Part shown: piece after piece, positions 16,703-25,945 of the stretch
Position numbering within the stretch: the first letter of the stretch is position 1
How the letters are laid out: every line of letters starts with the position of its first letter
From: Nocardioides zhouii
Lineage (GTDB): Bacteria; Actinomycetota; Actinomycetes; Propionibacteriales; Nocardioidaceae
Direction of reading: 5' to 3'
Assembly (NCBI RefSeq): GCF_004137345.1
Contig: NZ_SDWV01000004.1
Location: 1 to 64,000 of the forward strand
Length of the DNA stretch: 64,000 nt
Notes under the pieces: generated by a model
The model's database searches: none
Seen by the model: only the letters and a program-made list of their open reading frames with translations
What the model was told of the DNA's origin: nothing
Made by a program: the position numbers and the translations under genes

Positions 16703-18040
16703 ATGAAGCCGCAGACAGCCAGCACGTGGCAGGCAGACGACCTGCACGCGTTGGCGGACCTCCTCTCCGGCCTGACTCCGACGGGCCTGCCGAGTGACCA
16801 CCTCGACCAGCTCGAGGCCCTGCAGCGGGTCAAGTCCGCTGTTGCGACGGCGCAGGTCGCGGTCACGGCCACCTTCGCGGACGCCGCCGACACCGAGGAC
16901 GCACGGGTTGATGGTCGACGGACGCCGCCGCGGGCGATGTCGATCGGCGCTGAGGTCGGGCTCGCGACGCTGGCCAGTCCGCACACAGGCGAGCAGCGGG
17001 TGTTGCTCTCACGCCGCCTGCGCGACGACCTGCCGCACACCCTGGCCGCCCTTGCGCGTGGTGAGCTGACCGAGGACCGGGCCTACGCCGTCGCCCGCGA
17101 GGTTGCCCACCTCACCCCCGATCAGCGCCGCCAGGTCGATGAGGACGTCGAGCCTCGCCTGCCGGGCCTCGGCGACGTACGCCTGCGTGAGACGGTCCGC
17201 CGCTCGTGCCTCAGGATCGCGTCCGAGACCGAGACTCGCCGCTACCGTCGCGCCCGCGCCGACCGTCGCGTCACCAGCCGTCAGCTCGACGACGGCACCT
17301 GCCAGCTCACCGCCATCCTGCCGCTCGAGGTCCTCGCCGCCGTCCGCGCGGCCCTCGACGCCGCGGCAACGACGGCCCGCGCCGAGGGTGACCCGCGTAC
17401 CGGAGGCCAGGTCCGCGCGGACACCCTCGCCACCCGCATCACCGGCCTCGACCCGGCGTCCGACGCGCCAGCCGTGCGGGTCAACCTCGTCATCGGCGTC
17501 GAGTCCCTCTTCGGCGACGGCACCGAGCCCGGCCTCATCACCGGCCTCGGGTTCCTGCCCGCCGCGTTGTGCACCGACCTGGTCCGCCGCGCCAGCCAGG
17601 CAGCGAAGGCCACCCTGCGTCGGTTGTTCGTCACCCCGTCCGACCGAGGCCTGATCGCGATGGAATCGGCCAGCCGCCGCTTCGACGGGCTTCTGGCCGA
17701 GTTCATCGAACTCCGCGACGGCGGCATCTGCCGCACTCCGGGGTGCAATGCCCTGATCCGGCACCACGACCACGTCCAGCCGGCGAAGGAGCACGGCCGC
17801 ACGACGGCCGGCAACGGCCAAGGACTGTGCGAGCGCTGCAACTACGCCAAGGAGAGCCCTGGCTGGACCTCGTGGGTCCCCGATCTCCCCCCGGACGCAC
17901 GACACGAGGTCCACGGAGTGACCGAGCACCTCCGCATCCTTCGCTCCACCGCCCCACCGCTTGCTGGCGGCCCCGCCGGCGCGATCGAGTACTCGCCCTA
18001 CGAACTCCGGGTCGCCAGTGACTTCACCCTCGCTACCTAG
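16703..18040 (+). CDS. DUF222 / HNH endonuclease-domain protein (13E12 family)
   Basis: 445 residues: a long helical DUF222 region (about 20-330) followed by an HNH nuclease motif near residue 350, with paired cysteines and the catalytic segment HHDHVQPAKEHGRTTAGNGQGLCERCN split over about 27 residues. The family is multicopy in actinobacteria and its biological role is unsettled; a mobile or DNA-damage-linked nuclease is suggested. A strong AAGGAGG lies 5 nt before ATG 16703. Promoter and LexA box are separate entries. Its TAG stop overlaps that of the convergent DUF3626 gene in a shared CTAG. Confidence 0.93.
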   Translation: MKPQTASTWQADDLHALADLLSGLTPTGLPSDHLDQLEALQRVKSAVATAQVAVTATFADAADTEDARVDGRRTPPRAMSIGAEVGLATLASPHTGEQRVLLSRRLRDDLPHTLAALARGELTEDRAYAVAREVAHLTPDQRRQVDEDVEPRLPGLGDVRLRETVRRSCLRIASETETRRYRRARADRRVTSRQLDDGTCQLTAILPLEVLAAVRAALDAAATTARAEGDPRTGGQVRADTLATRITGLDPASDAPAVRVNLVIGVESLFGDGTEPGLITGLGFLPAALCTDLVRRASQAAKATLRRLFVTPSDRGLIAMESASRRFDGLLAEFIELRDGGICRTPGCNALIRHHDHVQPAKEHGRTTAGNGQGLCERCNYAKESPGWTSWVPDLPPDARHEVHGVTEHLRILRSTAPPLAGGPAGAIEYSPYELRVASDFTLAT

Positions 18041-18843
18041 TCGATGTCCTGCCGGCCGAATCGGGCCAGGCAGTGCCACAACCACTTGACTGCCCGCGGG
18101 TCGTGCGCGCCAGTGCGCTGAGCGACCGCGAGGCCGGCTGGCGTGATCTCGCCGCCCAGCTCGCGGGCGAGTGCGACCGGGACCTTGCTGCGGTACGTCT
18201 CGTCGATCTGACCTGTGGTGACGCGATAGCCCGGATGCGTCTCCACTGCCACGCCGAGGTCGGCGAGCGCACCCAAGGTGTCGCGGTGGTCCGACAGGTT
18301 GCTCGGATCCAGCACGATCGCCTGCACGTCGCGGGCGAGGTCGACGCCGCCGTGCACGTGGGCCTCGACGTAGTCGTTCAACGGATCGTCGAGCGGCAGG
18401 CCGGCCGCGGTTTCCGGCAGCTGTGCCGGGTCGAGCAGCCCTGCGTCCGCAAGAGCGCACAGCTCCGGCAGCCGCTCGGGCCTGCCCGTCGCGTGCGGGT
18501 CGTACACGCTGTCGGGCCAGCAGAAGGTCGACCGCTCGATTGCAGCGGGACGCAGCAGCAGGTACGCCCATCCGAACCGCGGTGCGGCGCCGTAGGGGTC
18601 CCGACGCCGGTTCCACGCGCCGTAGACCGGTCGGTCCGCGGGATCGGCGTCGTCGTACCGCCTGCCGAAGAGACGGGCCTCCCACACCCACCGATGGCCC
18701 CCCGTGTGTGCGGTCAGTCCGCAGTTGGAGGTGCCCCTCACCCACTGGCTGCGGTAGGCGCCCTCCGCCACGATTGCTTCCAGGACCGTGCCCGTGACAC
18801 AGGCCAAGCCGGGGTGGAAGTGCAGGACGATCCCGGCCCGCAT
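18037..18843 (-). CDS. DUF3626 domain-containing protein
   Basis: 268 residues. The block VYGAWNRRRDPYGAAPRFGWAYLLL, the EAHVHGGVDL segment and a terminal WLWHCLARFG are hallmarks I associate with DUF3626, a family without a known function. Conserved His (HFHPG near the start, EAHVHG) could bind metal. It lacks a signal peptide. It follows the alpha/beta hydrolase gene by 6 nt and is the last gene of a three-gene set. Confidence 0.8.
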   Translation of the reverse strand: MRAGIVLHFHPGLACVTGTVLEAIVAEGAYRSQWVRGTSNCGLTAHTGGHRWVWEARLFGRRYDDADPADRPVYGAWNRRRDPYGAAPRFGWAYLLLRPAAIERSTFCWPDSVYDPHATGRPERLPELCALADAGLLDPAQLPETAAGLPLDDPLNDYVEAHVHGGVDLARDVQAIVLDPSNLSDHRDTLGALADLGVAVETHPGYRVTTGQIDETYRSKVPVALARELGGEITPAGLAVAQRTGAHDPRAVKWLWHCLARFGRQDID

Positions 18844-18849
18844 CGGCCG

Positions 18850-19725
18850 TCAGCCCGCGGACAGGTGCTGGTCGAGGTAGCCCGCGACCTGGCGTACGAG
18901 CGGCTCGGACGCCGTGAAGTGGGCGTGGCGCCAGAAGCCGTGCACCTGGCCGAGGCAGCGGATGCCGACGGTCTCCACGCCGGCCTCGGCGAGCAGCCGG
19001 GCGAGCTCCTCGCCCTCGTCGCGCAGCGGGTCGTGCTCCGCCGTGGCGACGAAGGTGGGCGGCAGGGTGTGCAAACGGTCGGACAGGAGGGGTGCGAGGT
19101 CTGGGTCGTCGAAGTCGGCCTCGGTGCGGGCGTACTGCTCCCAGTACCAGCGGGCCTCGGCGGGATCGAAGCCCGTGTCCCCCGCCTGCTGCCAGGACGG
19201 GAAGGTGCCGCGGGGGTCGAGGAAGGGGTAGACGAGGGCAATCACGGCGAAGAACCCCGGGTTGCGCAGGGCAGCCACGAGCGCGAGGTTGGCGCCGGCG
19301 GAGTCGCCGTGCGCGGCGTACGGTCCGGGCGGGCCCTCGCGGCGCAGCCAGCCGACGACCGTGTCGAGGTCGTCGGGCGCGGCGGGGAAGGGGTGCTCGG
19401 GCGGTCGGCGGTACTCGACGCTCAGCACGGGTCGCCTGACCCGGTTGGCGAAGCGACGGGTGATGCCGTCGTGGACGTCGATGTCGTTGAGCACGAAGCC
19501 GCCGCCGTGGGCGTGCACCACCAGTCCGGGCAGCGCGTCCGCGGGCGTGTAGAGCCGGCACGGCACGCCGTCCGCATCGACCTCGGTGACCGAGGCGACG
19601 TCCTCCCGCGGCTGCCGCAGGTTGGCGAGGCGGACCTCCTCGCGGTGGCCCGCGATGTCGAAGCCGGCCGCTGTGATGTCGGGCCCGGCGTCGGCCGCGA
19701 CGGCCGCGCGCACCTCGGGGTACAT
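18850..19725 (-). CDS. Alpha/beta-hydrolase (HSL-type) esterase
   Basis: 291-residue hormone-sensitive-lipase-family esterase. Oxyanion-hole motif HGGGF at about 72-76, nucleophile elbow GDSAG near 141, acid in DPLRDEG and catalytic His in QVHGFWRH. Substrate unknown. ATG 19725 is chosen; GTG 19728 one codon upstream is possible. GAGG precedes it by 9 nt. It follows the LURP-like gene by 11 nt. Confidence 0.92.
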   Translation of the reverse strand: MYPEVRAAVAADAGPDITAAGFDIAGHREEVRLANLRQPREDVASVTEVDADGVPCRLYTPADALPGLVVHAHGGGFVLNDIDVHDGITRRFANRVRRPVLSVEYRRPPEHPFPAAPDDLDTVVGWLRREGPPGPYAAHGDSAGANLALVAALRNPGFFAVIALVYPFLDPRGTFPSWQQAGDTGFDPAEARWYWEQYARTEADFDDPDLAPLLSDRLHTLPPTFVATAEHDPLRDEGEELARLLAEAGVETVGIRCLGQVHGFWRHAHFTASEPLVRQVAGYLDQHLSAG

Positions 19726-19736
19726 CACGGCACGCC

Positions 19737-20318
19737 TCAGCGCGACATGAGCGCGTCGAGGGCGACCGCGACCGCCGCGGCGACCCGGAAGTCGACCCGC
19801 TCGTCCGGGACGGTCACCCGGTAGCGGTCGCCGATCGACATCTTGCGCTCGACGGAGAAGAGCGCGTTGCCCTCCGCGTCGAGGAAGTCGAAGTGGATCG
19901 GGATGAAGTCCAGGTCGGTGAAGCGCCGCAGCAACCCGACGACCTGGTTGCGCTCACGGCCGGTGCCGGCATAGCCGGGGCCCTCGATGTGGAAGGTCGA
20001 GCGCAGCAGCGAGGCGCCGAAGTCCTTGCGGAAGAACCCGAGCGGTCCGCCGCTCTCGTCGGTGACGTCGTAGCCGGCGTTGAGGTCGAGCTTGCGGCGG
20101 GCCTTGAAGCCGAAGACCGCCCGCGTCTTGGCAGCGTCGGAGTAGAAGGTGACCTGCTCCTTGAAGGCCATCCGCTTCTGCTCGGCCAGGGCCATCAGCC
20201 GGGTCGGGTTGCCGGCCGCATCGGACTCGGAGACCTCGTATCGGTTGATCATCAGGGTGAGCTTCTGCTTCACCACGAAGTGGGGCAGGTACATCTCGGC
20301 AGCATTCTCGGCAGGCAT
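19737..20318 (-). CDS. LURP-one-related (tubby-like) protein
   Basis: 193 residues. The barrel-like pattern with VVKQKLTLMINRYEV, a central KRMAFKEQVTFY, and a C-terminal FSVERKMSIGDRYRVTV matches the LURP-one/tubby C-terminal-like fold, which in bacteria is of unknown function and may bind phospholipid. No signal peptide. ATG 20318 has TAGGCT 7 nt upstream; ATG 20294 is an alternative. It is the first gene before the esterase and DUF3626. Confidence 0.75.
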   Translation of the reverse strand: MPAENAAEMYLPHFVVKQKLTLMINRYEVSESDAAGNPTRLMALAEQKRMAFKEQVTFYSDAAKTRAVFGFKARRKLDLNAGYDVTDESGGPLGFFRKDFGASLLRSTFHIEGPGYAGTGRERNQVVGLLRRFTDLDFIPIHFDFLDAEGNALFSVERKMSIGDRYRVTVPDERVDFRVAAAVAVALDALMSR

Positions 20319-20325
20319 GCGCGCC

Positions 20326-20331
20326 AGCCTA
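20326..20331 (-). promoter_or_regulatory. -10 hexamer TAGGCT for the LURP/esterase/DUF3626 set
   Basis: TAGGCT is 7 nt before ATG 20318, in the gap to metG. Confidence 0.5.
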
Positions 20332-20362
20332 GCCAGCGGCGTACGCCCATCCGTCGCGTCGG

Positions 20363-22180
20363 TCAGCCGCTGACGCGGGCCAGCTCCTCGTCGACCACCG
20401 AGGGGTCGAGCTTGGTGAAGACCGGCGTCGGCTTCTCGACCTGTGCCCCGACCGTCACCGGCCGCGACTCCCACCGCGGCGTCGTCGAGTAGTCGCCCGT
20501 GATGACCGGGTAGGAGACCAGCCCGGCGCCGTTGTCGGGGTCGAGCTCGTCGACCTGCTCGATGCGCGGCATCGGCACGAGCTCGCCCTCGCCACCCAGC
20601 ACCAGGTGCACCTTGTTGGCGGCGTGCGGGAGGAAGGGCGCGAGCAGCGTGTTGCAGTCGCTGACGCACTGGACGGCCACGTGGAGCACGGTCGCGAGGC
20701 GCTCGCGCTGCGACTCGTCCTTCATCTTGTAGGGCTCGGTCACCGTGAGGTACTTGTTCACGTCGCCGACGATGCGCATCGCCTCGGCGGTCGCGGCCCG
20801 CAGCCGGTGGTGGCCCAGCATCCCGCCGACCGTCTCGAACCCGGTGCGTACGGCGGCGAGGACGGCCTCGTCGACCTCCTGGAGCTCGCCGCAGGGCGGG
20901 ATCTCGCCGAAGCTCTTCGCGACCATCGTCGCTGTGCGGTTGACCAGGTTGCCCCAGCCGGCCACCAGCTCGGAGTTGTTGCGGGTCACGAAGTCGGCCC
21001 AGGTGAACGCGGCGTCGGACGTCTCCGGTCCGGCCGCGCAGATGAAGTAGCGCAGCGCGTCGGGGCCGTAGCGGGCGAGGAAGTCGCCGACGTAGAGCAC
21101 GTGGCCGCGCGACGTCGAGAACTGCTGGTCGCCCATCGTGAGGTACTCCGAGGAGACCACCTCAGTGGGCAGGTTCAGCAGGCCGTACGTCCCCGGCTCC
21201 CCGCCGCGCGAGCCCTGGCCGTTGTACGCCAGGAGCTCCGCGGGCCAGATCTGGGAGTGGAAGACGATGTTGTCCTTGCCCATGAAGTAGTACGACAGGG
21301 CGTCGGGGTCGTTCCACCAGGCGCGCCAGGCGTCGGCGCTCCCCCCATCCTTCTCGGCGGAGCGCCGGGCCCACTCGATGGAGGCCGAGAGATAGCCGAT
21401 GACGGCGTCGAACCAGACGTACAGGCGCTTCGTCGGCTGGTCCTCCCAGCCGGGGATCGGGATGCCCCAGTCGATGTCGCGGGTCATCGCGCGCGGCCGG
21501 ATCTCCTTGAGGATGTTCTGGCTGAACTTGATGACGTTGGGACGCCACGTGCCGCTCGACTCGCGTTCGTCGAGCCACTCCCCCAGCGCGTCGGCCAGCG
21601 CGGGCAGGTCGAGCAGGAAGTGCTGGGTGTCGACGAAGCTCGGCGTCTCGCCGTTGATCTTCGACCGGGGGTTGATCAGGTCGGTGGCGTCGAGCTGGTT
21701 GCCGCAGTTGTCGCACTGGTCGCCGCGCGCGTCGCCGTAGCCGCAGATCGGGCAGGTGCCCTCGATGTAGCGGTCGGGCAGCGTACGTCCCGTCGAGGGG
21801 CTGATGGCCGCCTGCGTGGTCTGCTCGACCATGTAGCCGTTGGCCAGCACGGTGCGGAACATCTCCTGCACCACGCCATAGTGGTTGCCCGTCGTGGTGC
21901 GGGTGAAGAGGTCGTACGACAGGCCGAGGTCGGCGAGGTCGTTGACGATGACCGCGTTGTTCTTGTCGGCCAGGTCCTTGGCGCTCACGCCCTGCTGGTC
22001 GGCGGTGACGAGGATCGGCGTGCCGTGCTCGTCGGTGCCGGACACCATGAGCACGTCGTGGCCCGCCATCCGCATGTAGCGGCTGAACACGTCGGAGGGC
22101 ACACCGAAACCGGCCACGTGGCCGATGTGGCGCGGGCCGTTGGCGTACGGCCAGGCGACGGCGGACAGGACACGAGTCAT
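20363..22180 (-). CDS. metG: Methionyl-tRNA synthetase
   Basis: 605-residue class I synthetase. The HIGH motif is HIGH in [12 protein letters not shown] (about 14-25). A zinc knuckle with CPIC and CDNC (about 143-160) follows. The KMSKS loop is QFSTSRGH near residue 340, a form with Phe for Met and Thr for the second Lys. The anticodon-binding domain ends the protein; no C-terminal EMAP domain is present. ATG 22180 has TAGGCT 7 nt upstream. Confidence 0.97.
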   Translation of the reverse strand: MTRVLSAVAWPYANGPRHIGHVAGFGVPSDVFSRYMRMAGHDVLMVSGTDEHGTPILVTADQQGVSAKDLADKNNAVIVNDLADLGLSYDLFTRTTTGNHYGVVQEMFRTVLANGYMVEQTTQAAISPSTGRTLPDRYIEGTCPICGYGDARGDQCDNCGNQLDATDLINPRSKINGETPSFVDTQHFLLDLPALADALGEWLDERESSGTWRPNVIKFSQNILKEIRPRAMTRDIDWGIPIPGWEDQPTKRLYVWFDAVIGYLSASIEWARRSAEKDGGSADAWRAWWNDPDALSYYFMGKDNIVFHSQIWPAELLAYNGQGSRGGEPGTYGLLNLPTEVVSSEYLTMGDQQFSTSRGHVLYVGDFLARYGPDALRYFICAAGPETSDAAFTWADFVTRNNSELVAGWGNLVNRTATMVAKSFGEIPPCGELQEVDEAVLAAVRTGFETVGGMLGHHRLRAATAEAMRIVGDVNKYLTVTEPYKMKDESQRERLATVLHVAVQCVSDCNTLLAPFLPHAANKVHLVLGGEGELVPMPRIEQVDELDPDNGAGLVSYPVITGDYSTTPRWESRPVTVGAQVEKPTPVFTKLDPSVVDEELARVSG

Positions 22181-22187
22181 GGGGATG

Positions 22188-22193
22188 AGCCTA
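22188..22193 (-). promoter_or_regulatory. -10 hexamer TAGGCT for metG
   Basis: TAGGCT is 7 nt before ATG 22180. No T-box or other leader fits in front of metG. Confidence 0.55.
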
Positions 22194-22246
22194 GTGACCC
22201 GGCGCGACCCGATTTCCGCGGGTCGCGCCCGGGCTCAGGCGTACAG

Positions 22247-22846
22247 TCAGCTGAAGTCGAGATCGCCCGTGCGCGAGCGCTTGAGCTCGTAGAAGTAGGG
22301 GAACTTCGCGAGGGCCACGGCGCCGTCCCAGATCTCGCCGGCCTCTTCGCCGCGCGGGATCTTCGACATCACGGGGCCGAAGAAGGCCGAGCCGTTGATG
22401 TGGATGGTCGGCGTGCCGACGTCGTCGCCGACGGCGTCCATGCCCTCGTGGTGACTCTTGGCTACGGCGTCGTCGAGGGACGCGTCGTCCCACGCCTCGA
22501 TGATGTCGGCCGGCAGGCCCACGTCGGCCAGCGACGCCGCGACCATGTCGCGGTCGAGCTCCTCGCCGTTGTTGTGGCGGCGGGTGCCGATCGCGGTGTA
22601 CCACTCGCCGAGCCGGGCGTTGTCGAAGTCCTCGGCGATCCGGATCGCCACGCGGACGGGCTTCTCCTTGCCGGCGAGCATCTCGCGGTAGCCGTCGGGG
22701 ATGTCCTTGTCCTTGTTCAGGTACGCCAGCGACATCACGTGCCACTGCACCTCGATGTCGCGGACCTGCTCGACCTCGCGGATCCAGCGCGAGGTGATCC
22801 AGGCGAACGGGCAGAGGGGGTCGAACCAGAAGTCAGCAGTAGCCAT
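22247..22846 (-). CDS. DsbA-fold protein related to mycothiol-dependent nitroreductase Rv2466c
   Basis: 199 residues. FWFDPLCPFAWITSRW, DIEVQWHVMSLA, SHHEGMDAVGDDVGTPTIHINGSAFFGP and SKIPRGEEAG match the Rv2466c family, a mycothiol-linked thioredoxin-fold oxidoreductase. In Rv2466c the active site is CPWC; here Cys12 is kept but the second position is Ala15 (CPFA). A one-cysteine mechanism using mycothiol or a loss of disulfide chemistry would follow. It is divergent from pepN, 60 bp between starts; the two are often neighbours in actinobacteria from memory. Confidence 0.9.
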   Translation of the reverse strand: MATADFWFDPLCPFAWITSRWIREVEQVRDIEVQWHVMSLAYLNKDKDIPDGYREMLAGKEKPVRVAIRIAEDFDNARLGEWYTAIGTRRHNNGEELDRDMVAASLADVGLPADIIEAWDDASLDDAVAKSHHEGMDAVGDDVGTPTIHINGSAFFGPVMSKIPRGEEAGEIWDGAVALAKFPYFYELKRSRTGDLDFS

Positions 22847-22906
22847 GACTGGCACAAGTGCCGCTCCGCCTCTGGTATTCCATCGACCCGGTGGCAGGAT
22901 GCGCGC

Positions 22907-25462
22907 ATGCCTGGAACCAACCTCACCCGGGACGAGGCCGCCACCCGCGCCTCCCTCCTGGACGTCATGTCGTACACCGTCGACCTCGACCTGATGAGCG
23001 CGACCAGCCCCGACCAGGGCACGTTCGGCTCCGTCACCACCCTCGAGTTCACCTGCCGCGAGCCGGGGTCGAGCACCTTCGCCGACCTCGTCGCGCCGCA
23101 CGTCCGCGAGATCACGCTCAACGGCCGGTCCCTCGACCCCGCGACGGCGTATGCCGACAGCCGCATCACGCTCGACGACCTCGAGGCGACCAACACGCTC
23201 GTCGTCACCGCCGACTGCGCCTACTCCAACACCGGCGAGGGCCTGCACCGCTTCGTCGACCCCGCCGACGACCGGGTCTACCTCTACAGCCAGTTCGAGG
23301 TGCCCGACGCGCGCCGCGTGTTCACCACGTTCGAGCAGCCCGACCTCAAGGCGGTCTTCACCTTCATCGTCACCGCCCCCTCGCACTGGGTGGTCGTCTC
23401 CAACGCCGCGACCCCCGAGCCGGCCGAGGCAGGTGACGGCTCCTCGGTGTGGAGCTTCCCGACCACGAAGCGGATGTCGACCTACATCACCGCGATCGTT
23501 GCCGGTGAGTACCACGGCGAGTTCGACACGTACGAGGGCAAGTTCGGCACGATCCCGCTGGGCCACTACTGCCGCCAGTCGATCAAGGAGCACCTGGACA
23601 CCGCGGCGCTGGTCGAGCTGACCAAGCAGAGCTTCGCGTGGTTCGAGGAGCAGTTCGACTACCCCTACCCCTTCGGGAAGTACGACCAGCTCTACGTCCC
23701 GGAGTACAACGCCGGCGCGATGGAGAACGCCGGCTGCGTGACGCTGCGCGACGAGTACCTGCCCCGCAGCCGCCAGGCGCGCTCGTTCTTCGAGTTCCGC
23801 GCCTCGGTGATCACCCACGAGATGGCGCACATGTGGTTCGGCGACCTCGTGACCATGAAGTGGTGGGACGACCTCTGGCTCAACGAGTCGTTCGCCGAGT
23901 GGGCCTGCTACTGGTGCGAGGCCAACGCCACCGAGTTCGACGACGCCTGGACCGGCTTCGCCAACGCCCGCAAGCAGACCGGCTACCGCGCCGACCAGCT
24001 GCCGTCCACGCACCCGATCGCTGCCGACAACGTCGACCTGCACGCGGTCGAGGTCAACTTCGACATGATCACGTACGCCAAGGGCGCCTCGGTGCTCAAG
24101 CAGCTCGTCGCGTGGGTGGGCATCGACCCGTTCCTCGAGGGCCTGCGCGCCTACTTCAAGGAGTGGGAGTACGGGAACCCGGAGTTCAAGGACCTGCTCG
24201 CCACCCTCGAGAAATCCTCCGGCCGCGAGCTCGAGGGGTGGGCCCAGGAGTGGCTCCAGACCGCGGGCGTCAACACGCTCGCACCGTCCTTCGAGCTCGA
24301 CGACGAGGGCAGCTACGCGTCGTTCGCGGTGACCCAGACGGCCCACGAGGACTGGCCGACGCTGCGTCGCCACCGCCTCGGGATCGGCCTGTACGACGAG
24401 AACGCTGACGGCCACCTGGTGCGGCGGGACTACCTCGAGATCGACGTCGAGGGAGCCAGCACCCTGGTTCCCGAACTGGTCGGCGTGAAGCAGCCGGCGC
24501 TCCTGCTGCTCAACGACCAGGACCACGCCTACGCCAAGATCCGGCTCGACGAGCGGTCGCTGGCGACAGCGATCTCCTCGCTCTCCACCTTCGAGGACTC
24601 GCTGCCGCGCGCCCTCGTCTGGGGCGCAGCCTGGGACATGACCCGCGACGGCGAGATGCGCACCCGCGACTGGACGGAGCTGGTGCTGGCCAACATCGGC
24701 GAGGAGACGGACGCCTGGGCGGTCACCCGGCTCCCGTCGTCGACGGCGCTCGCGGTCAACTTCTACTCCGACCCGGCCCACCGCGCCGACCTGCGCGCCA
24801 CGTGGGAGTCCGGCATGCGCGAGCTGTTCCTCGCCGCGGAGCCGGGCAGCGACCACCAGCTCACCTTCGCCCGCTCGTACGCCGGTGCGGCCCACCACGA
24901 CGCGAACCTCGACGACCTCATCGGTCTGCTCGACGGGTCCTTCACCGTCGACGGCCTCGCGATCGACCAGGACATGCGGTGGGTGCTCACCACCGCGCTC
25001 GCCAGGGCCGGTCGCTTCGGTGACGCCGAGATCGACGCCGAGCTGGAGGTCGACAAGACGATCTCCGGGCAGGAGCAGGCCGCCGCGGCCCGGGCTTCAC
25101 AGCCGACCGCCGAGGCCAAGCAGGCCGGCTGGGACGCGATCGTCGACCCGGCCACGCCCAACGAGACCTCGCGCGAGATCGCGTTCGCGATCTTCCGCTT
25201 CGGTCAGGAGGACGTCCTCGAGCCCTACCTCGACAAGTTCCTCACGGCCGCCGAGACCCTCGTGGACACCCTCGGGTTCCACAAGGCCTCGACGGTGCTC
25301 GAGTACTGCTTCCCGATCGCACTCGGCTCAGCGGGCACGCTCGCGCGGGTCGACGAGTGGCTCGCCGACAACAACGCGCCCAAGCAGGCCCAGCGCTACA
25401 TCGGCGAGGCACGCGCCGAGATCGCCCGCGCACTGCAGGCCCGGGCGTACGACGCGAGCTGA
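22907..25462 (+). CDS. pepN: Aminopeptidase N (M1 metallopeptidase)
   Basis: 851-residue cytosolic zinc aminopeptidase. The GAMENAG exopeptidase motif is near 270; zinc ligands are His304 and His308 of HEMAH with Glu327 in NESFAEW; an ERAP1-like C-terminal domain completes the chain. AGGA lies 7 nt before ATG 22907. Its TGA is the first three bases of the long palindrome that separates it from the convergent DUF5130 gene. Confidence 0.97.
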   Translation: MPGTNLTRDEAATRASLLDVMSYTVDLDLMSATSPDQGTFGSVTTLEFTCREPGSSTFADLVAPHVREITLNGRSLDPATAYADSRITLDDLEATNTLVVTADCAYSNTGEGLHRFVDPADDRVYLYSQFEVPDARRVFTTFEQPDLKAVFTFIVTAPSHWVVVSNAATPEPAEAGDGSSVWSFPTTKRMSTYITAIVAGEYHGEFDTYEGKFGTIPLGHYCRQSIKEHLDTAALVELTKQSFAWFEEQFDYPYPFGKYDQLYVPEYNAGAMENAGCVTLRDEYLPRSRQARSFFEFRASVITHEMAHMWFGDLVTMKWWDDLWLNESFAEWACYWCEANATEFDDAWTGFANARKQTGYRADQLPSTHPIAADNVDLHAVEVNFDMITYAKGASVLKQLVAWVGIDPFLEGLRAYFKEWEYGNPEFKDLLATLEKSSGRELEGWAQEWLQTAGVNTLAPSFELDDEGSYASFAVTQTAHEDWPTLRRHRLGIGLYDENADGHLVRRDYLEIDVEGASTLVPELVGVKQPALLLLNDQDHAYAKIRLDERSLATAISSLSTFEDSLPRALVWGAAWDMTRDGEMRTRDWTELVLANIGEETDAWAVTRLPSSTALAVNFYSDPAHRADLRATWESGMRELFLAAEPGSDHQLTFARSYAGAAHHDANLDDLIGLLDGSFTVDGLAIDQDMRWVLTTALARAGRFGDAEIDAELEVDKTISGQEQAAAARASQPTAEAKQAGWDAIVDPATPNETSREIAFAIFRFGQEDVLEPYLDKFLTAAETLVDTLGFHKASTVLEYCFPIALGSAGTLARVDEWLADNNAPKQAQRYIGEARAEIARALQARAYDAS

Positions 25463-25558
25463 CCGGGCACTTCCTCGCGCTACATCACGCTGACCGGGCA
25501 CTTCCTCGCGGAGGAGGTGCCCGGTCGGCGCGTTTCAGCGCGAGGAAGTGCCCGGTCA
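25460..25558. terminator. Large inverted-repeat terminator between convergent genes
   Basis: A 21-bp arm (TGACCGGGCACTTCCTCGCG plus C) at 25460-25480 has a perfect inverted copy at 25538-25558. A second direct copy lies at 25491-25511, facing a shorter inverted piece at 25513-25526. Each outer arm carries the stop codon of one gene (pepN TGA and the DUF5130 TGA). It should fold in RNA from both directions and act as a bidirectional terminator. Confidence 0.7.
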
Positions 25559-25945
25559 GGCGTGGAGGGTGTTCTGCGGCCGGGCGTGGTCGGCGAGCAT
25601 CGCGATGCCCCGCTGCAGGCCGGCAAGCAGGTTGCCGGCGCCGAACTCCGACGACATGGCCAGCACGGCCAGCTCGACCTCGGCGTCGGTGAGGTGACGG
25701 CGTACGTCGCCACCCGTCACGACCTCGGTGACCCGCCGGGCGGGATCGACGAAGACGAGCACGCTGCGCGAGGGGACCACGAGGCGCTTGTGCAGCCGCG
25801 TGGCCCAGGCTCGCGTGTCGTCGCCGTCGGCGGGGCCGACGTACACCGAGAACTCGAAGCGGCAGGACTGCTCGGCGAGGCGGATGGTCCGGTCGAGGGA
25901 GAGCCGGTCGGCCTCGCTCAGCTCACCAGCTGCCACGTGCGCCAC
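25556..25945 (-). CDS. DUF5130/TPM-like protein
   Basis: 129 residues from GTG 25945. RLSLDRTIRLAEQSCRFEFSVYVGP, SRSVLVFVDPARRVTEVVTG and DAEVELAVLAMSSEFGAGNLLAGL resemble the DUF5130 family, distantly like TPM domains; function unknown. No signal peptide. It overlaps the upstream membrane-protein gene by 23 nt; GTG 25936 (14-nt overlap, GGTGG upstream) is an equally fair start. Confidence 0.75.
   Translation of the reverse strand: MAHVAAGELSEADRLSLDRTIRLAEQSCRFEFSVYVGPADGDDTRAWATRLHKRLVVPSRSVLVFVDPARRVTEVVTGGDVRRHLTDAEVELAVLAMSSEFGAGNLLAGLQRGIAMLADHARPQNTLHA

Noticed and set aside
20606..25462. Very long open frames antisense to metG and other genes
   Set aside because: In high-GC DNA the antisense and shifted frames stay open for long; composition is Arg/Gly/Val/Asp-rich with no family motif. 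Only the part from 22907 (pepN) is coding.
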